A DNA stretch of 64,000 nucleotides, from positions 62,001 through 126,000 of the forward strand of contig NZ_BMXR01000004.1 of assembly GCF_014651855.1 (NCBI RefSeq). Reading direction: 5' to 3'. The stretch comes from Saccharospirillum salsuginis. Lineage in GTDB: Bacteria > Pseudomonadota > Gammaproteobacteria > Pseudomonadales > Natronospirillaceae. The notes beneath the pieces were generated by a model, which saw only the letters and a program-made list of their open reading frames with translations, was not told where the DNA came from and searched no databases. The position numbers and the translations under genes are program-made. Each line of letters opens with the position of its first letter. Positions within the stretch are counted from its first letter, which is position 1. Positions 42,291 to 56,622 of this stretch are shown piece by piece.

Positions 42291-44030
42291 ATGAAACAGT
42301 TGCTGTATATCGTCCTGCTGAGCATGCTCGGTTTGGCCCAGGCCGCGGAATTCCTGCCCGTCGATGAAGCCTTCGAACTGGATGTGCGGCGCGATGGCGA
42401 ACGCCTGCTACTGGACTGGGACATCGCCGAGGACTACTACCTCTATCGGGATCGCCATTCGCTGAATACCTTCGATGGCGGTGAAGTCGGGCCGGCGGAA
42501 CTTGCCCAGGACTTTGTCATCAAGTACGACCCCAATTTCGATGAGGACATGGCGCTCTATTATGACCGCATGAGCGCTGAATACCCCGTCGTGGTAGATT
42601 CCGGGTACATCGAAGTCGTCTACCAGGGCTGCGCCGAGGCCGGCCTGTGTTATCCCCCGCAAAAACGCTATTTCGATCTGCAGGGTGTGGCCATGGAGCG
42701 CCCGGCGGCCGGTGCCGGCTCCGTCGGATCCTCGACATCGGATCTGGAAGGCGAGTTGATCAACTTTGCCGAACCGGCCGCGCCGGTTCAATCCACCGCT
42801 CCGGGGTCTAATCAACCCGGCGCGCCCGCCGCGGAAGTCGCGTCCATGTCCCTGGTGGCAGCCCTGGTGTTCGCCGCACTGGGCGGGCTGGTCCTGAATC
42901 TGATGCCCTGTGTGTTCCCGGTGTTGTCGCTCAAGGCGTTGCACATCGCTCAATACGGGCACGATCAGGGACACGCCCGCCTTCATGGCTGGATTTATAC
43001 GTTGGGCGTAGTGCTCAGTTTTATGGTGGTGGCGGCTGTATTGCTGCTGCTGCGCCAGTTGGGTAACTGGGTGGGCTGGGGGTTCCAGCTGCAATCGCCG
43101 TATTTTGTGGCCTTCCTCGTCTTTCTGTTTTACATCCTCGCTCTGGCCATGGCCGGCTATGTGGAGGTCGGCCAACGCCTGATGGGCGTGGGGCAGGATC
43201 TGACCCAAAAGCCCGGTGCCTCGGGTACTTTCTTCACCGGTGTGCTGGCGACCCTGGTCGCGACACCCTGTACCGCGCCGTTCATGGGCTCCGCTATCGG
43301 TTTCGCCCTGCTGCAGCCGGCGGGCGTCGGCCTGTTGATCTTCGCCGTCATGGGTCTGGGCATGGCCTTGCCGATTCTGTTGATCACCTATTTGCCGGGC
43401 CTGGCCAAACGCCTGCCCAAGCCCGGGCACTGGATGACCGTCTTCCGTCAACTGATGGCCTTTCCGCTGTTCGCCACCGTACTCTGGCTGGTCTGGGTTC
43501 TGGTTGAGCTGGAAGGCTCCCAGGCGCTGCTAACAGTCGGTATCGGCTTGCTGCTGCTGACGGTGGCGGTCTGGCCGGCCCTGAACGTCCGCCCCGGAAG
43601 CGGTCCCTTCGTTCAAATCACCAAGCGCGGTTTGCGTGCGGCTGTGTTGGTGATCGCGGTTGTTCTGGTATTTGACCACCGGGAAGAAACCGAACTCTGG
43701 GAACCTTACGACGCCCAATTGGTTGACCGGTATCGGGCCCAAGGCGAGCCCGTGTTTCTGGATGTGACCGCCGCCTGGTGCATCACCTGTAAAGTCAATG
43801 AACGGGTGGCGTTGTCCGGTGATCGGTTCGAACAGTTGGTGAAAGATGAGGGCATTCGCCTGGTGAAAGCCGACTGGACCAATCCTTCACCCTCTGTCGA
43901 TGCCCTGATCGAGGGGTTCGATCGTGAAGGCATTCCGCTCTATGCGTTTTACCCCGCCGATGGCGGTCCGCCACAGATGTTGCCTCAGGTGCTGACACCG
44001 GGTTTGATACAGGATACCTTCACCCAATAA
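42291..44030 (+). CDS. DsbD-type thiol:disulfide interchange protein
   Basis: A 579-aa three-part electron shuttle from cytoplasmic thioredoxin to periplasmic thiols. After a signal peptide (AQA then AE) comes the periplasmic alpha domain with Cys 114 and Cys 120, then about eight membrane helices with Cys 207 (LMPCVFPVLS) and Cys 327 (VATPCTAPFMG), then a thioredoxin-like domain with CITC (497-500). All six key cysteines are present. It could be the general dsbD of the cell, but its place 7 bp after the ApbE gene suggests that it serves this operon. A strong terminator follows. Confidence 0.92.
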   Translation: MKQLLYIVLLSMLGLAQAAEFLPVDEAFELDVRRDGERLLLDWDIAEDYYLYRDRHSLNTFDGGEVGPAELAQDFVIKYDPNFDEDMALYYDRMSAEYPVVVDSGYIEVVYQGCAEAGLCYPPQKRYFDLQGVAMERPAAGAGSVGSSTSDLEGELINFAEPAAPVQSTAPGSNQPGAPAAEVASMSLVAALVFAALGGLVLNLMPCVFPVLSLKALHIAQYGHDQGHARLHGWIYTLGVVLSFMVVAAVLLLLRQLGNWVGWGFQLQSPYFVAFLVFLFYILALAMAGYVEVGQRLMGVGQDLTQKPGASGTFFTGVLATLVATPCTAPFMGSAIGFALLQPAGVGLLIFAVMGLGMALPILLITYLPGLAKRLPKPGHWMTVFRQLMAFPLFATVLWLVWVLVELEGSQALLTVGIGLLLLTVAVWPALNVRPGSGPFVQITKRGLRAAVLVIAVVLVFDHREETELWEPYDAQLVDRYRAQGEPVFLDVTAAWCITCKVNERVALSGDRFEQLVKDEGIRLVKADWTNPSPSVDALIEGFDREGIPLYAFYPADGGPPQMLPQVLTPGLIQDTFTQ

Positions 44031-44073
44031 ACTTCGTTCGGTCGCCATAGCTGCTATCATGAAACGGTTGATC

Positions 44074-44101
44074 CGTCCGGCGGCAGGCCGGACGTTTATT
44101 T
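44074..44101 (+). terminator. Rho-independent terminator after the DUF3570/DsbD operon
   Basis: CGTCCGGC (44074-44081), 5-nt loop, GCCGGACG (44087-44094), then TTTATTT. An 8-bp GC-rich stem and a T-rich tail. It marks the end of the operon that starts at 35.8 kb. Confidence 0.75.
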
Positions 44102-44128
44102 GGGTTGGGGAGTGGACAGACAGCACCG

Positions 44129-44641
44129 ATGTTATTACCAGGTATTTTGGACATAGAAGCCTCCGGGTTCGGCCGGGGCAGTTATCCCATCGAAGTGGGG
44201 GTGGCCACCGAGACCGGAGACGAATATGCCTGGTTGATCACTCCGGAGCCTGATTGGGATCATTGGGATGACGACGCCGAGGCCATTCATGGCATCCGTC
44301 GCGATCAATTGTTGAGCGAAGGCTATCCCGTCACCCTGGTCGCCGACCAACTCAACGAACTGCTCGAAGGGCAGATCATGTACAGCGATGGCTGGGGCTT
44401 CGATTCCGGCTGGCTGGCCTTGCTCTTTTACCACGCCCGCAAAACCATGACGTTTCGCCTGGAAACACTGCCGCGTATTCTGAGCGATTACCAGCTCTCC
44501 ATCTGGGATGAAACCAAGGAACGTATTCGCCGGGAACAGCAATTGACGCATCATCGGGCCGGTAAGGATGCCCGTGTGCTGCAATTGACCTTTGAAGCCA
44601 CCCAGTTCCAGGAACACCAGCAACACATCCGCAAGACTTGA
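44129..44641 (+). CDS. DnaQ-like 3'-5' exonuclease domain protein
   Basis: A 170-aa single-domain DEDDh exonuclease: motif I LDIEASGFG (Asp and Glu near residues 6-8), motif II SDGWGFDSGWL, motif III HHRAGKDARVL (H-x-A/G-x-x-D). Such stand-alone domains act in RNA or DNA end trimming; the substrate is unknown. The start ATG 44129 (MLLPGILDIEASG) is preferred over the upstream TTG. It lies 28 bp after the terminator of the previous operon and 55 bp before bolA. Confidence 0.8.
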   Translation: MLLPGILDIEASGFGRGSYPIEVGVATETGDEYAWLITPEPDWDHWDDDAEAIHGIRRDQLLSEGYPVTLVADQLNELLEGQIMYSDGWGFDSGWLALLFYHARKTMTFRLETLPRILSDYQLSIWDETKERIRREQQLTHHRAGKDARVLQLTFEATQFQEHQQHIRKT

Positions 44642-44696
44642 AAGACAGCGGGGGGCTCCCCAGCTTCTTTAGTCCCGCTTACAGAGGTACATCATC

Positions 44697-44999
44697 ATGT
44701 CCGTCGCAGCCAGTATCGAGCAAAAACTCGCCGCTCTGAACCCACAGCACTTGATGGTGGAGAACGAGAGTCACAAGCACTCTGTGCCCGCCAACAGCGA
44801 AACGCACTTTCGCGTCGAGATCGTCAGCCCCGACTTCGAAAACGTGCGGGCCGTCAAGCGACACCAGCTGGTTTACGGTCTGTTGCAGGAAGAGCTGGCC
44901 GGACCGGTCCATGCACTGGCGATTCACGCATTCGCACCGGACGAGTGGCAGGGTGAAGCGCCGGCCTCCCCGGATTGCCGGGGAGGGAGTGGTCAATAG
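44697..44999 (+). CDS. BolA family protein
   Basis: A 100-aa protein with the BolA fold: IEQKLAALNPQHLMVENESH, HFRVEIVSPDFENVRAVKRHQLVYGLL and the terminal HALAIHAFAPDEW. BolA proteins pair with monothiol glutaredoxins in Fe-S handling and may bind DNA. The family normally stops just after PDEW; here 15 more residues are encoded by DNA that forms a CCTCCCCGG/CCGGGGAGG hairpin (44965-44986), so the tail may reflect a hairpin at the 3' end. It could be bolA proper or a paralogue. Confidence 0.9.
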   Translation: MSVAASIEQKLAALNPQHLMVENESHKHSVPANSETHFRVEIVSPDFENVRAVKRHQLVYGLLQEELAGPVHALAIHAFAPDEWQGEAPASPDCRGGSGQ

Positions 45000-45045
45000 C
45001 CCGCCGGGGTAGGTCCAGTCAAGAGGCCCAGTGGTTGGTCCTGGA

Positions 45046-45594
45046 TTAGAGTTTCTCGGGACTGTTCAGCAGGAGATAGAGGTCGGTCAGCAGTTCCGGA
45101 ATCTGATCGAACATTTGCTTGAGCAGCTTGGGTTGGCGGTAAAGGGGTTGGTAGTCCGCTTCGTCGGCAAAGAAACCCGAGCCCACTTCGATCGGCAACA
45201 GAAGCGTTGCCAGGTTATCCTCGTTCGGATGGGTGAATCGTTCGGGCCGGGCGAACACCACTTCCATGAAACCCTCGCACCAGAACTGCATTGGTGAATC
45301 CTGCCAGTCGACCGTCGGCTCGAAGGTAACGCCGACCTGGTCGTCCGAATACAGCTCGTTCCCGATCGCCTGGCACAACGCCACGCAATGATCGGCGAAC
45401 CATTGAGCCTCGTCCTCCGGCAGGTCGTGCAGGGAGGCACCCAGCGCATTGGCGAGCCATTCGTCGTCCAGCGGTTCGCCGCAGACGGTCAGAGCGGTCA
45501 GATAACCGTGCAAACCGTGAATGTCCAGGCATTCCTCGGGGCGTGCTTCGTCGTCCAGCCAGTCGGCCAGGGCGTCCAGGTCGAGATCTGTCAT
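45046..45594 (-). CDS. UPF0149 (YgfB/YecA) family protein
   Basis: A 182-aa acidic, helical protein with the family pattern LDIHGLHGYLTALTVCGEPL near the start and FWCEGFMEVVFARPE in the middle. UPF0149 proteins have an unclear role; some carry a C-terminal SEC-C zinc motif, which is absent here. Convergent with bolA. The 156-bp region between its start and the tRNA carries a tRNA promoter. Confidence 0.82.
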   Translation of the reverse strand: MTDLDLDALADWLDDEARPEECLDIHGLHGYLTALTVCGEPLDDEWLANALGASLHDLPEDEAQWFADHCVALCQAIGNELYSDDQVGVTFEPTVDWQDSPMQFWCEGFMEVVFARPERFTHPNEDNLATLLLPIEVGSGFFADEADYQPLYRQPKLLKQMFDQIPELLTDLYLLLNSPEKL

Positions 45595-45696
45595 GTTACC
45601 GATCGTGGTTCAGTATGGGCGGACGATTATAACGAACCGTCGACCGGCTGGATATTATCACCGGGGCCACACGCTAAGTCTTTGACGCCGAACGGG

Positions 45697-45725
45697 TTTC
45701 CATGACACACCGGTCCCGTTACAAT
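45697..45725 (+). promoter_or_regulatory. Candidate promoter for tRNA-Arg
   Basis: TTTCCA (45697-45702), 17 bp, TACAAT (45720-45725). The -10 is strong and the -35 matches 4 of 6. Transcription would begin near 45732, about 19 bp before the mature tRNA 5' end. Confidence 0.5.
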
Positions 45726-45750
45726 GCAGTCGAGCCTGACGGCTTCCTGT

Positions 45751-46598
<848 letters not shown>

Positions 46599-46606
46599 AT
46601 GCTGAA

Positions 46607-46631
46607 CGAGTACGGCGTTATTCCGTACTCG
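46607..46631. terminator. Hairpin between convergent genes
   Basis: CGAGTACGG (46607-46615) pairs with CCGTACTCG (46623-46631), a 9-bp perfect stem, with the TAA stop of the opposing lipoprotein gene in the loop. No T-run follows on either strand, so it is a possible bidirectional terminator of modest strength. Confidence 0.45.
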
Positions 46632-47469
46632 ACAGCATCGACTGAATCGTCTCGCGCATCTCGTCGAACAGCTGTTGCCACTGGTTCTGGTAGTCGCTGA
46701 ACTCGGAGCCCAATTCGGCGAGTGCGATCCGGCTTTCGGTCAAGGCCTGGCTGCTTTCGGCGACCCCCTGTAAATCGGGCTGCTCCAGTCTGTTCTGCTG
46801 CTGTTCCAGATAGTAGATCGTCTGATTCAAATTCCGTTTGTCCGCTGGGCTGGCCGACGGCGTGTTTTCCAGTGCTTCGCGCAGCGATGCCACCAATTGT
46901 TCTATGGCATTCTGCAATGCTTGTGCGTAGCGTTCAAGTTCCGGTTCCAGCTTTCGGTTCATCTCATCCGCTCGTTGTCGAAGCTCCCGGGCGAGTTGCT
47001 CCATCTCGCGTGCGGCTTGCGACGAATGGCGTGACCACTCGGAGGACAAGCGATCACTCAGGCCGGACAAAGTTCCCATGACCCGATCGACGATGGGTCG
47101 ATCGTTAAAGGCGTCGTAGGTGGCGTAGTAGTCTACGCGCCAGCGATCGTCTGTCTGAACCAGATGGGTCGTCACCGTTCGCTCGGCACCGTTTGCGTCC
47201 GACAAGCCGGACAATACCACATCGACGGTCGCTGCCTGTTGGTCGATGACGATTCGGCCGAGGCTGAAGTCGACACCTTGCCAGCTTTGATCATAACCGT
47301 CATAAGCGGCGGTGCTGACCAGGGTCGAGAGTCGGGTGACGGTCTCGGCGTCGTCTTCGATCATGGCTTGCCAATAGGCGTGAGTCACGTCCCGGGGCGT
47401 TGTCGGCGAACAGGCCATCAGTCCAAGGGCTAGGCCCGTGGCGATGATTGAACGAATCCGCATGAGCAT
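46618..47469 (-). CDS. Hypothetical lipoprotein with coiled-coil C-terminus
   Basis: A 283-aa lipoprotein (lipobox GLMA then Cys 20) of no family that I can name. The first half is a small alpha/beta domain (DVTHAYWQAMIEDDAETVTRL and WRVDYYATYDAFN) that resembles SnoaL/DUF4878-type lumen domains, followed by a long heptad-rich helical part (about 150-275) rich in Glu, Gln, Arg and Leu. It lies 7 bp after csiV and probably shares its transcript. An ATG two codons in is also possible. Confidence 0.7.
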   Translation of the reverse strand: MLMRIRSIIATGLALGLMACSPTTPRDVTHAYWQAMIEDDAETVTRLSTLVSTAAYDGYDQSWQGVDFSLGRIVIDQQAATVDVVLSGLSDANGAERTVTTHLVQTDDRWRVDYYATYDAFNDRPIVDRVMGTLSGLSDRLSSEWSRHSSQAAREMEQLARELRQRADEMNRKLEPELERYAQALQNAIEQLVASLREALENTPSASPADKRNLNQTIYYLEQQQNRLEQPDLQGVAESSQALTESRIALAELGSEFSDYQNQWQQLFDEMRETIQSMLSSTE

Positions 47470-47476
47470 GCCGGGG

Positions 47477-48276
47477 TCAGCCGTTGTCCTGGAATTCGAT
47501 CGGAGTGATCAATACCAGTAAGCCGAATTCAGGGTTGTCCAGGTAGTGCAGTTCGGTACTGCGCATCCGGCGACGCTGCTGCAGGCGAACGCTTTCCGTG
47601 GCGACGTAATACCGATTGTCGACCTGGGTGACGCCGGCCGTCTGCATGCGCGGTGATTGTTCGCCCAGCGACAGGCCCGGGAAGGGCTCCAGGGCGTCCG
47701 GACCCGCGCTTTCGCCTTCGTCGATCAGACGAAACGGGTTGTCGGTCTGGGCGTAGCGGACCAGTTGCAAATCCGTCACCAGGTGCAGGTAACGCTCGAC
47801 ATAGAGGTTGACATAACCTTGCAGTTCCGACTGTTGCCCGTATTGGTCACCGCCCCGAATGCGGATGGGAATGACCTCATTCCGACCCGGTACCGGTTGC
47901 ATCCAGGCCTGGTGGTAAAGAATGCGAAAACCACGAGTCCGTTCCAGTTCGGTGCGCTCGGCCATCAGTTGTTGCTCTTCCGGTGACAGCGGCTCGAAAG
48001 GGGTGGGGCGGTTCGCGGCGTCTATATCCGGCGAAACGACCTCGACATCATCGGGTTCCCCGGCGGTACCGGGTTCATCGATCGTGATGACCGGGGTGCG
48101 ACTGGAGAGGCTGGGGTAGGTGGGCCACTGTTCCGGGCTTTCGGTGCCATAGTCCGGATTTTCGAATATCAGCAATTCGACTTGATACCAACGTTCTTCT
48201 TCCTCGGCCCATAACAGGGGGGCCGCCAAACCGATTATGGCGGCCGCGAGCGCGGTTTTCACGGTCATGCTGAGTC

Positions 48277-48280
<4 letters not shown>
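47477..48280 (-). CDS. csiV: CsiV-like periplasmic protein
   Basis: A 267-aa precursor with a signal peptide (LAAPLLWA then EEE) and the CsiV signature RWYQVELLIFENPDYGTESPEQWP near the mature N-terminus and VNLYVERYLHL in the middle. CsiV was described in Vibrio as a peptidoglycan-binding envelope protein; the gene commonly neighbours mfd, as here, with a 4-bp overlap to the mfd stop. The function in this organism is inferred from family. Confidence 0.82.
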
Positions 48281-51732
<3,452 letters not shown>

Positions 51733-52018
51733 GGCTGTCCGAGCGTGGTTCCTGACTTTAAAGGCCGCGAATCCTAGCAGAAAAGGGGTAGGGCGCCCAG
51801 CCGATACCGAGAGCGGTCTATCCCAAACGGAGGTAGCCATTCATACCCCCGATCCTTATACTTACGCTCGCATTTTTTGGGTGGGTTGGACTGGAACGCC
51901 ATTTTCGGCACAAATTCCGCCATCCCGAAACGTATTTGACACCAGATTTCAGGGATTGGGCGCTCCCCGTGCGGTTCGCCTCCCTCCCGTTTCTGACAGT
52001 CATTGGACACAGCACACT

Positions 52019-53356
52019 ATGATTACGATCAAAAAAGGGCTGGACCTGCCGATCTCGGGCGCACCGCGCCAGGAGATATCCGACGGGCAACCGGTCAGTA
52101 CGGTGGCGTTGGTGGGCTTCGACTACCATGGCATGAAACCGACGATGTTGGTGCGCGAAGGAGACCGGGTCAAGCTCGGTCAACCGGTGTTTACCGACAA
52201 AAAGAACGAAGGTGTGACCTACACCGCACCGGCCAGCGGTGTGGTCAAGGCCATTCACCGGGGCGCTCGCCGCGTCTTCCAATCCCTGGTTATCGATGTC
52301 GAGGGTGACGATGAAGTGACCTTCGAGGCGACCCCGGCGGATCGGCTCGATGGGCTCTCAAACGAGTCCCTGCGCGATCTGCTGGTAACGTCCGGCTTCT
52401 GGACCGCGTTCCGCACCCGGCCGTTTTCCAAGGTGCCGGCCATCGACAGCAAACCAACGGCTATCTTCGTTCAGGCGATCGATACCCAGCCGCTGGCGGC
52501 GGACCCGGCCAAGATCATCGCCGACGATCGGGACGCCTTCAGCCAGGGGCTGTCTCTGCTGACCAAGCTGACAGAAGGCAAGGTCTGGCTGTGCAAATCC
52601 CCAGGTGCCGACATTCCGACGGCATCCGGTGTCTCTGTCGAAGAGTTCAATGGCAAGCACCCGGCCGGGAATCCCGGTACCCACATCCATTTCCTGGAAC
52701 CGGTCCATGCCGACAAAGTCGTCTGGACCATCGGTTATCAGGACGTCATCGCCCTGGCCAAACTGGTCACCACCGGCCGGCTGAGCACAGACCGGGTCGT
52801 TGCGCTGGCCGGTCCCCAGGTCAAGGAACCGCGTCTGGTGCGCACCCGTATCGGTGCCTCTCTGGCCGAACTGACCCGCGACGAACTGGAAGGCGACGAC
52901 AACCGACTGATCTCCGGCTCCGTGTTCGGCGGCCGGGGTGGTCTGGAAGAGGCCGATTATTTGGGCCGTTACCACAACCAGGTCACTGTCCTCGCCGAAG
53001 GGCGCGAGCGGCCGATGTTGCATTACCTGCACGCCGGTAAGGAACGTCATTCCATCCTGAACATCTATGTCTCCAAATTGCTCAAGGGCAAGACGTTCAA
53101 CTTCACCACCACGACCAACGGTTCCGAGCGCGCCATGCTACCGGTGGGACAGTATGAGCGGGTCATGCCGCTCGACATACTGCCGACCCAGTTGCTGCGT
53201 GCGCTGGTGGTGGGCGATATCGATTCCGCCGAGAAGTTGGGGGCGCTGGAGCTGGACGAGGAAGACCTGGCTCTGTGCACCTATGTGTGTGCCGGTAAGT
53301 ACGAATACGGCCCGATCCTGCGGGAGAATCTGACCCGCATCGAGCTGGAGGGGTAA
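52019..53356 (+). CDS. nqrA: Na+-translocating NADH:quinone reductase subunit A
   Basis: NqrA is the peripheral cytoplasmic subunit of the Na+ pump (445 aa, normal length), starting MITIKKGLDLPISG with the GIDYHGMKPTM-like block and GSVFGGRGGLEEADYLGRYHNQVTVLAEG. The start at 52019 is set by homology although the frame is open to 51731. The 286-bp gap to mfd holds no gene; it should contain the operon promoter, but no convincing -35/-10 pair was found. First gene of nqrABCDEF-apbE-nqrM. Confidence 0.96.
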   Translation: MITIKKGLDLPISGAPRQEISDGQPVSTVALVGFDYHGMKPTMLVREGDRVKLGQPVFTDKKNEGVTYTAPASGVVKAIHRGARRVFQSLVIDVEGDDEVTFEATPADRLDGLSNESLRDLLVTSGFWTAFRTRPFSKVPAIDSKPTAIFVQAIDTQPLAADPAKIIADDRDAFSQGLSLLTKLTEGKVWLCKSPGADIPTASGVSVEEFNGKHPAGNPGTHIHFLEPVHADKVVWTIGYQDVIALAKLVTTGRLSTDRVVALAGPQVKEPRLVRTRIGASLAELTRDELEGDDNRLISGSVFGGRGGLEEADYLGRYHNQVTVLAEGRERPMLHYLHAGKERHSILNIYVSKLLKGKTFNFTTTTNGSERAMLPVGQYERVMPLDILPTQLLRALVVGDIDSAEKLGALELDEEDLALCTYVCAGKYEYGPILRENLTRIELEG

Positions 53357-53359
53357 GGC

Positions 53360-54562
53360 ATGGGATTGAGAAATACACTCGACAAGATGGCGCCGCACTT
53401 CGAGAAGGGCGGCCGGTATGAAAAGTGGTACGCGCTTTACGAAGCCGTGGATACCGTCTTCTACATGCCGAATACGGTCACGCGCACAACGGCGCATGTC
53501 CGTGACGGCATGGACCTGAAACGCATCATGATCACCGTCTGGTTGTGCACCTTCCCGGCGATGTTCTGGGGCATGTGGAACCTGGGTTATCAGGCCAACA
53601 CCGCCATAGCCGCGGGCCTGCCGGTGAGCGAAGGATGGCGCGAAGCCATCATCGCCCTGCTGGCCGGGCACGATCCGTCCAGTATCTGGGACAACCTCAT
53701 TTATGGCGCGGCCTACTTTGTGCCGATCTACGCGGTGACCTTCATCGTCGGCGGCTTCTGGGAAGTGTTGTTCGCCATGGTGCGCGGCCATGAAGTCAAC
53801 GAAGGCTTCTTCGTGACTTCGGTCCTGTTCGCGCTGATTTGCCCGCCGGATCTGCCGTTGTGGCAGGTGGCGCTCGGCATCAGTTTCGGCGTTGTGATCG
53901 GCAAGGAAGTCTTCGGTGGAACCGGTAAAAACTTCCTGAACCCGGCCTTGACCGGCCGTGCTTTCCTCTATTTCGCCTACCCGGCTTCCATGTCGGGCGA
54001 TTCGGTCTGGACCGCCGTGGATGGTTTCTCTGGCGCCACGGCCCTGAGCCACGCCTTCAGCGACGGTTTGGTGGAAGGTGCCCTGGGTGGAATCAGCTGG
54101 ATGGATGCGTTCCTGGGTATCCAGCAAGGCTCCGTCGGCGAAGTGTCCACCCTGATGATTTTCCTCGGCGGCACCGTGCTGCTGGTTATGGGGATCGCCA
54201 GCTGGCGCATCGTACTCGGCGTCATGATCGGTATGGTGGCCCTGTCCACTCTGCTTAATGTCGTCAGTTCGGACAGCAACCCGATGTTCGCCTTGCCCTG
54301 GTATTGGCACATGGTCGTCGGTGGTTTCGCGTTCGGCATGATCTTTATGGCGACCGATCCGGTCTCGGCCTCCATGACCGACACCGGCAAGATCTGGTTC
54401 GGTATTCTGATCGGTGTGATGACAGTCATGATCCGTGTCATCAACCCGGCCTTCCCGGAAGGTATTATGCTGGCCATTCTGTTCGCCAACATCTTCGCGC
54501 CGACGATCGACCACTTCGTCGTTCAGAGAAACATCAACCGGAGGCTTGCACGTGTCCAGTAA
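53360..54562 (+). CDS. nqrB: Na+-NQR subunit B
   Basis: NqrB is the large membrane subunit that carries a covalent FMN and the quinone/Na+ pathway (400 aa). The flavinylation motif DGFSGATAL is present with acceptor Thr 227. Eight or more membrane helices are visible, including [21 protein letters not shown] near the end. It starts 3 bp after nqrA and overlaps nqrC by 11 bp, indicating coupled translation. Confidence 0.97.
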   Translation: MGLRNTLDKMAPHFEKGGRYEKWYALYEAVDTVFYMPNTVTRTTAHVRDGMDLKRIMITVWLCTFPAMFWGMWNLGYQANTAIAAGLPVSEGWREAIIALLAGHDPSSIWDNLIYGAAYFVPIYAVTFIVGGFWEVLFAMVRGHEVNEGFFVTSVLFALICPPDLPLWQVALGISFGVVIGKEVFGGTGKNFLNPALTGRAFLYFAYPASMSGDSVWTAVDGFSGATALSHAFSDGLVEGALGGISWMDAFLGIQQGSVGEVSTLMIFLGGTVLLVMGIASWRIVLGVMIGMVALSTLLNVVSSDSNPMFALPWYWHMVVGGFAFGMIFMATDPVSASMTDTGKIWFGILIGVMTVMIRVINPAFPEGIMLAILFANIFAPTIDHFVVQRNINRRLARVQ

Positions 54563-55334
54563 GAAAGACTCCATTCGATACATTTTCACCGTCGCCTTCC
54601 TGGTGTGCTTGGTGTGCGCGGTCGTTGTCTCAACCGCGGCCGTGGTTCTGCGTCCGATCCAGCAGGAAAACCGCCAGGCGGACCTGCGCAAGAACATCCT
54701 GGCCGCCGCCGGCCTGTGGGATCCGAGCAAGACCGTCGCCGAGCAGTTCGAGCAGGTGGAGACCCGCCTGGTGAACCTGAATACCGGCACCTTTTCGGAT
54801 GAATTCGACACCGAGACGTACGACCCGCGTTCCGCCGCCCGTGATCCGGCCTTATCCGAATCGGTATCGGCCGAGCATGACATCGCCAGCATCAAACGGC
54901 GCGAGACGTACACCGAGGTGTACCTGATCAATAACGACGCCGGAGACCTGCAGACCATCATCCTGCCGATCCGTGGCTACGGTTTGTGGTCTACGCTGTG
55001 GGGTTTCATCGCTCTGGAAGATGATATGGATACCATCAAGGGTCTGGGTTTCTATGAACATGCCGAGACGCCTGGACTGGGTGGCGAGGTCGACAACCCC
55101 GCCTGGAAAGCCCAGTTCGTCGGAAAGGAAGTCTACGGTGAGGAAAACAACGTTCAGCTGGCGCTGAAGAAAGGGGGAGTCAACCCCGAACTGGAGTCCG
55201 ACCGTCGCTACAAGGTCGACGCGCTCAGTGGCGCCACCCTGACCAGTAACGGTGTGTCCAACCTGATCCAGTACTGGTTGGGCGAGCGTGGTTTCAAACC
55301 CTTCCTTCAAAATCTGAAAGCGGGAGAAGCGTGA
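54552..55334 (+). CDS. nqrC: Na+-NQR subunit C
   Basis: NqrC holds the second covalent FMN in the periplasm (260 aa). One N-terminal membrane helix (about 9-32) is followed by the FMN-binding domain with [15 protein letters not shown], acceptor Thr 229. The GTG start at 54552 lies inside nqrB and has GGAGG (54539-54543) upstream; longer frames start further inside nqrB and are unlikely. Its flavin is expected to be attached by the ApbE at 57.9 kb. Confidence 0.96.
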   Translation: MSSKKDSIRYIFTVAFLVCLVCAVVVSTAAVVLRPIQQENRQADLRKNILAAAGLWDPSKTVAEQFEQVETRLVNLNTGTFSDEFDTETYDPRSAARDPALSESVSAEHDIASIKRRETYTEVYLINNDAGDLQTIILPIRGYGLWSTLWGFIALEDDMDTIKGLGFYEHAETPGLGGEVDNPAWKAQFVGKEVYGEENNVQLALKKGGVNPELESDRRYKVDALSGATLTSNGVSNLIQYWLGERGFKPFLQNLKAGEA

Positions 55335-55336
55335 TC

Positions 55337-55996
55337 ATGTCCGAAGTGCGCCAGGTGTTGGTAACACCGATTTTCTCCAACAACCCCATTGCACTGCAGA
55401 TCCTGGGGATCTGCTCCGCTCTGGCGGTCACCACCAGCATGAACGTGACCATCGTCATGTGCATCGCCCTGACCGCGGTCACGGCGTTTTCAAACCTGTT
55501 CATCTCCATCATCCGCAACCAGATCCCGGGCAACATCCGGATCATCGTGCAGATGACCATCATCGCGTCCCTGGTGATCGTGGTGGATCAGATTCTCAAG
55601 GCCTATGCGTTCAATATCTCCAAGCAATTGTCGGTCTTCGTCGGTCTGATCATCACCAACTGCATCGTCATGGGCCGTGCCGAGGCGTACGCCATGCAGA
55701 ACCCGCCGTTCCTGAGTTTCATGGACGGCGTCGGCAATGGCCTGGGGTACAGCGTGGTATTGCTGTTCGTCGCTTTCGTACGTGAACTCCTCGGTTCCGG
55801 CAGCCTGTTCGGCTTCGAATTGCTGGCCACGGTCAACAACGGTGGCTGGTACGTACCGAACGGTCTGTTGCTGCTGCCGCCGAGCGCCTTCTTCATCATT
55901 GGCGGCTTCATCTGGATCCTGAGAACCGTTTACAAGGATCAGGTCGAGGAGAATGAATACACCATGAAAGCACACGTCAAGAAGGAGGCGCTGTAA
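55337..55996 (+). CDS. nqrD: Na+-NQR subunit D
   Basis: A 219-aa membrane subunit with six helices; with NqrE it forms an inverted-repeat pair holding an intramembrane Fe-S centre. One of the conserved cysteines is in [16 protein letters not shown]. The ATG at 55337 is chosen with GGGAG about 8 bp upstream; a GTG at 55331 overlaps the nqrC stop. It overlaps nqrE by 1 bp. Confidence 0.96.
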   Translation: MSEVRQVLVTPIFSNNPIALQILGICSALAVTTSMNVTIVMCIALTAVTAFSNLFISIIRNQIPGNIRIIVQMTIIASLVIVVDQILKAYAFNISKQLSVFVGLIITNCIVMGRAEAYAMQNPPFLSFMDGVGNGLGYSVVLLFVAFVRELLGSGSLFGFELLATVNNGGWYVPNGLLLLPPSAFFIIGGFIWILRTVYKDQVEENEYTMKAHVKKEAL

Positions 55997-56604
55997 TGGA
56001 AGCCGCATTGAGCCTCTTTGTACGGGCTGTCTTTGTCGAAAACATGGCGCTGGCCTTCTTCCTGGGTATGTGTACTTTTCTGGCACTGTCCAAGAAGGTG
56101 TCGGCGGCGATTGGTTTGGGTATCGCGGTGATCGTGGTTCAGGCCGTTACCGTACCGGTCAACAACCTGCTGCTTAACTATGTTCTGCGCGAAGGCGCCC
56201 TGGCCTGGGCCGGCTTTCCCGAAGCCGACCTGAGTTTCCTGGGGTACTTGAGCTACATCGGCGTGATCGCCGCCATTGTCCAGATCCTGGAAATGGTGCT
56301 CGATAAGTACTTCCCGGCGCTGTACAACGCCCTGGGTGTCTTCCTGCCACTGATTACCGTGAATTGCGCCATTCTGGGGGCATCCCTGTTCATGGTTGAG
56401 CGTGATTACACCTTCGGTCAGTCCGTTGTGTACGGCATCGGTGCCGGCGTCGGCTGGGCTTTGGCCATCGTCGCGCTCGCGGGTATTCGTGAAAAGCTCA
56501 AATACAGTGACGTGCCGGCCGGCCTGCGTGGTCTGGGCATCACCTTCATCACGGTGGGGCTCATGTCGCTCGGTTTCATGTCGTTTTCCGGCGTTTCCCT
56601 GTAA
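55996..56604 (+). CDS. nqrE: Na+-NQR subunit E
   Basis: A 202-aa six-helix membrane subunit, homologous to NqrD in inverted topology. The Fe-S-type cysteine is in [20 protein letters not shown]. Start TAATG overlaps the nqrD stop; GGAGG lies just upstream within nqrD. Confidence 0.97.
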   Translation: MEAALSLFVRAVFVENMALAFFLGMCTFLALSKKVSAAIGLGIAVIVVQAVTVPVNNLLLNYVLREGALAWAGFPEADLSFLGYLSYIGVIAAIVQILEMVLDKYFPALYNALGVFLPLITVNCAILGASLFMVERDYTFGQSVVYGIGAGVGWALAIVALAGIREKLKYSDVPAGLRGLGITFITVGLMSLGFMSFSGVSL

Positions 56605-56622
56605 CCGGTAAGGATTGAACAG

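Noticed and set aside
44965..44986. CCTCCCCGG/CCGGGGAGG hairpin inside the end of bolA as a terminator.
   Set aside because: It is within the coding sequence and has no T-run; kept only as a note on the bolA tail.
51733..52018. A -35/-10 pair for the NQR operon (TTGGAC, 17 bp, CACAAA near 51,885-51,915).
   Set aside because: The -10 hexamer matches consensus at only three positions; not enough to call a promoter.
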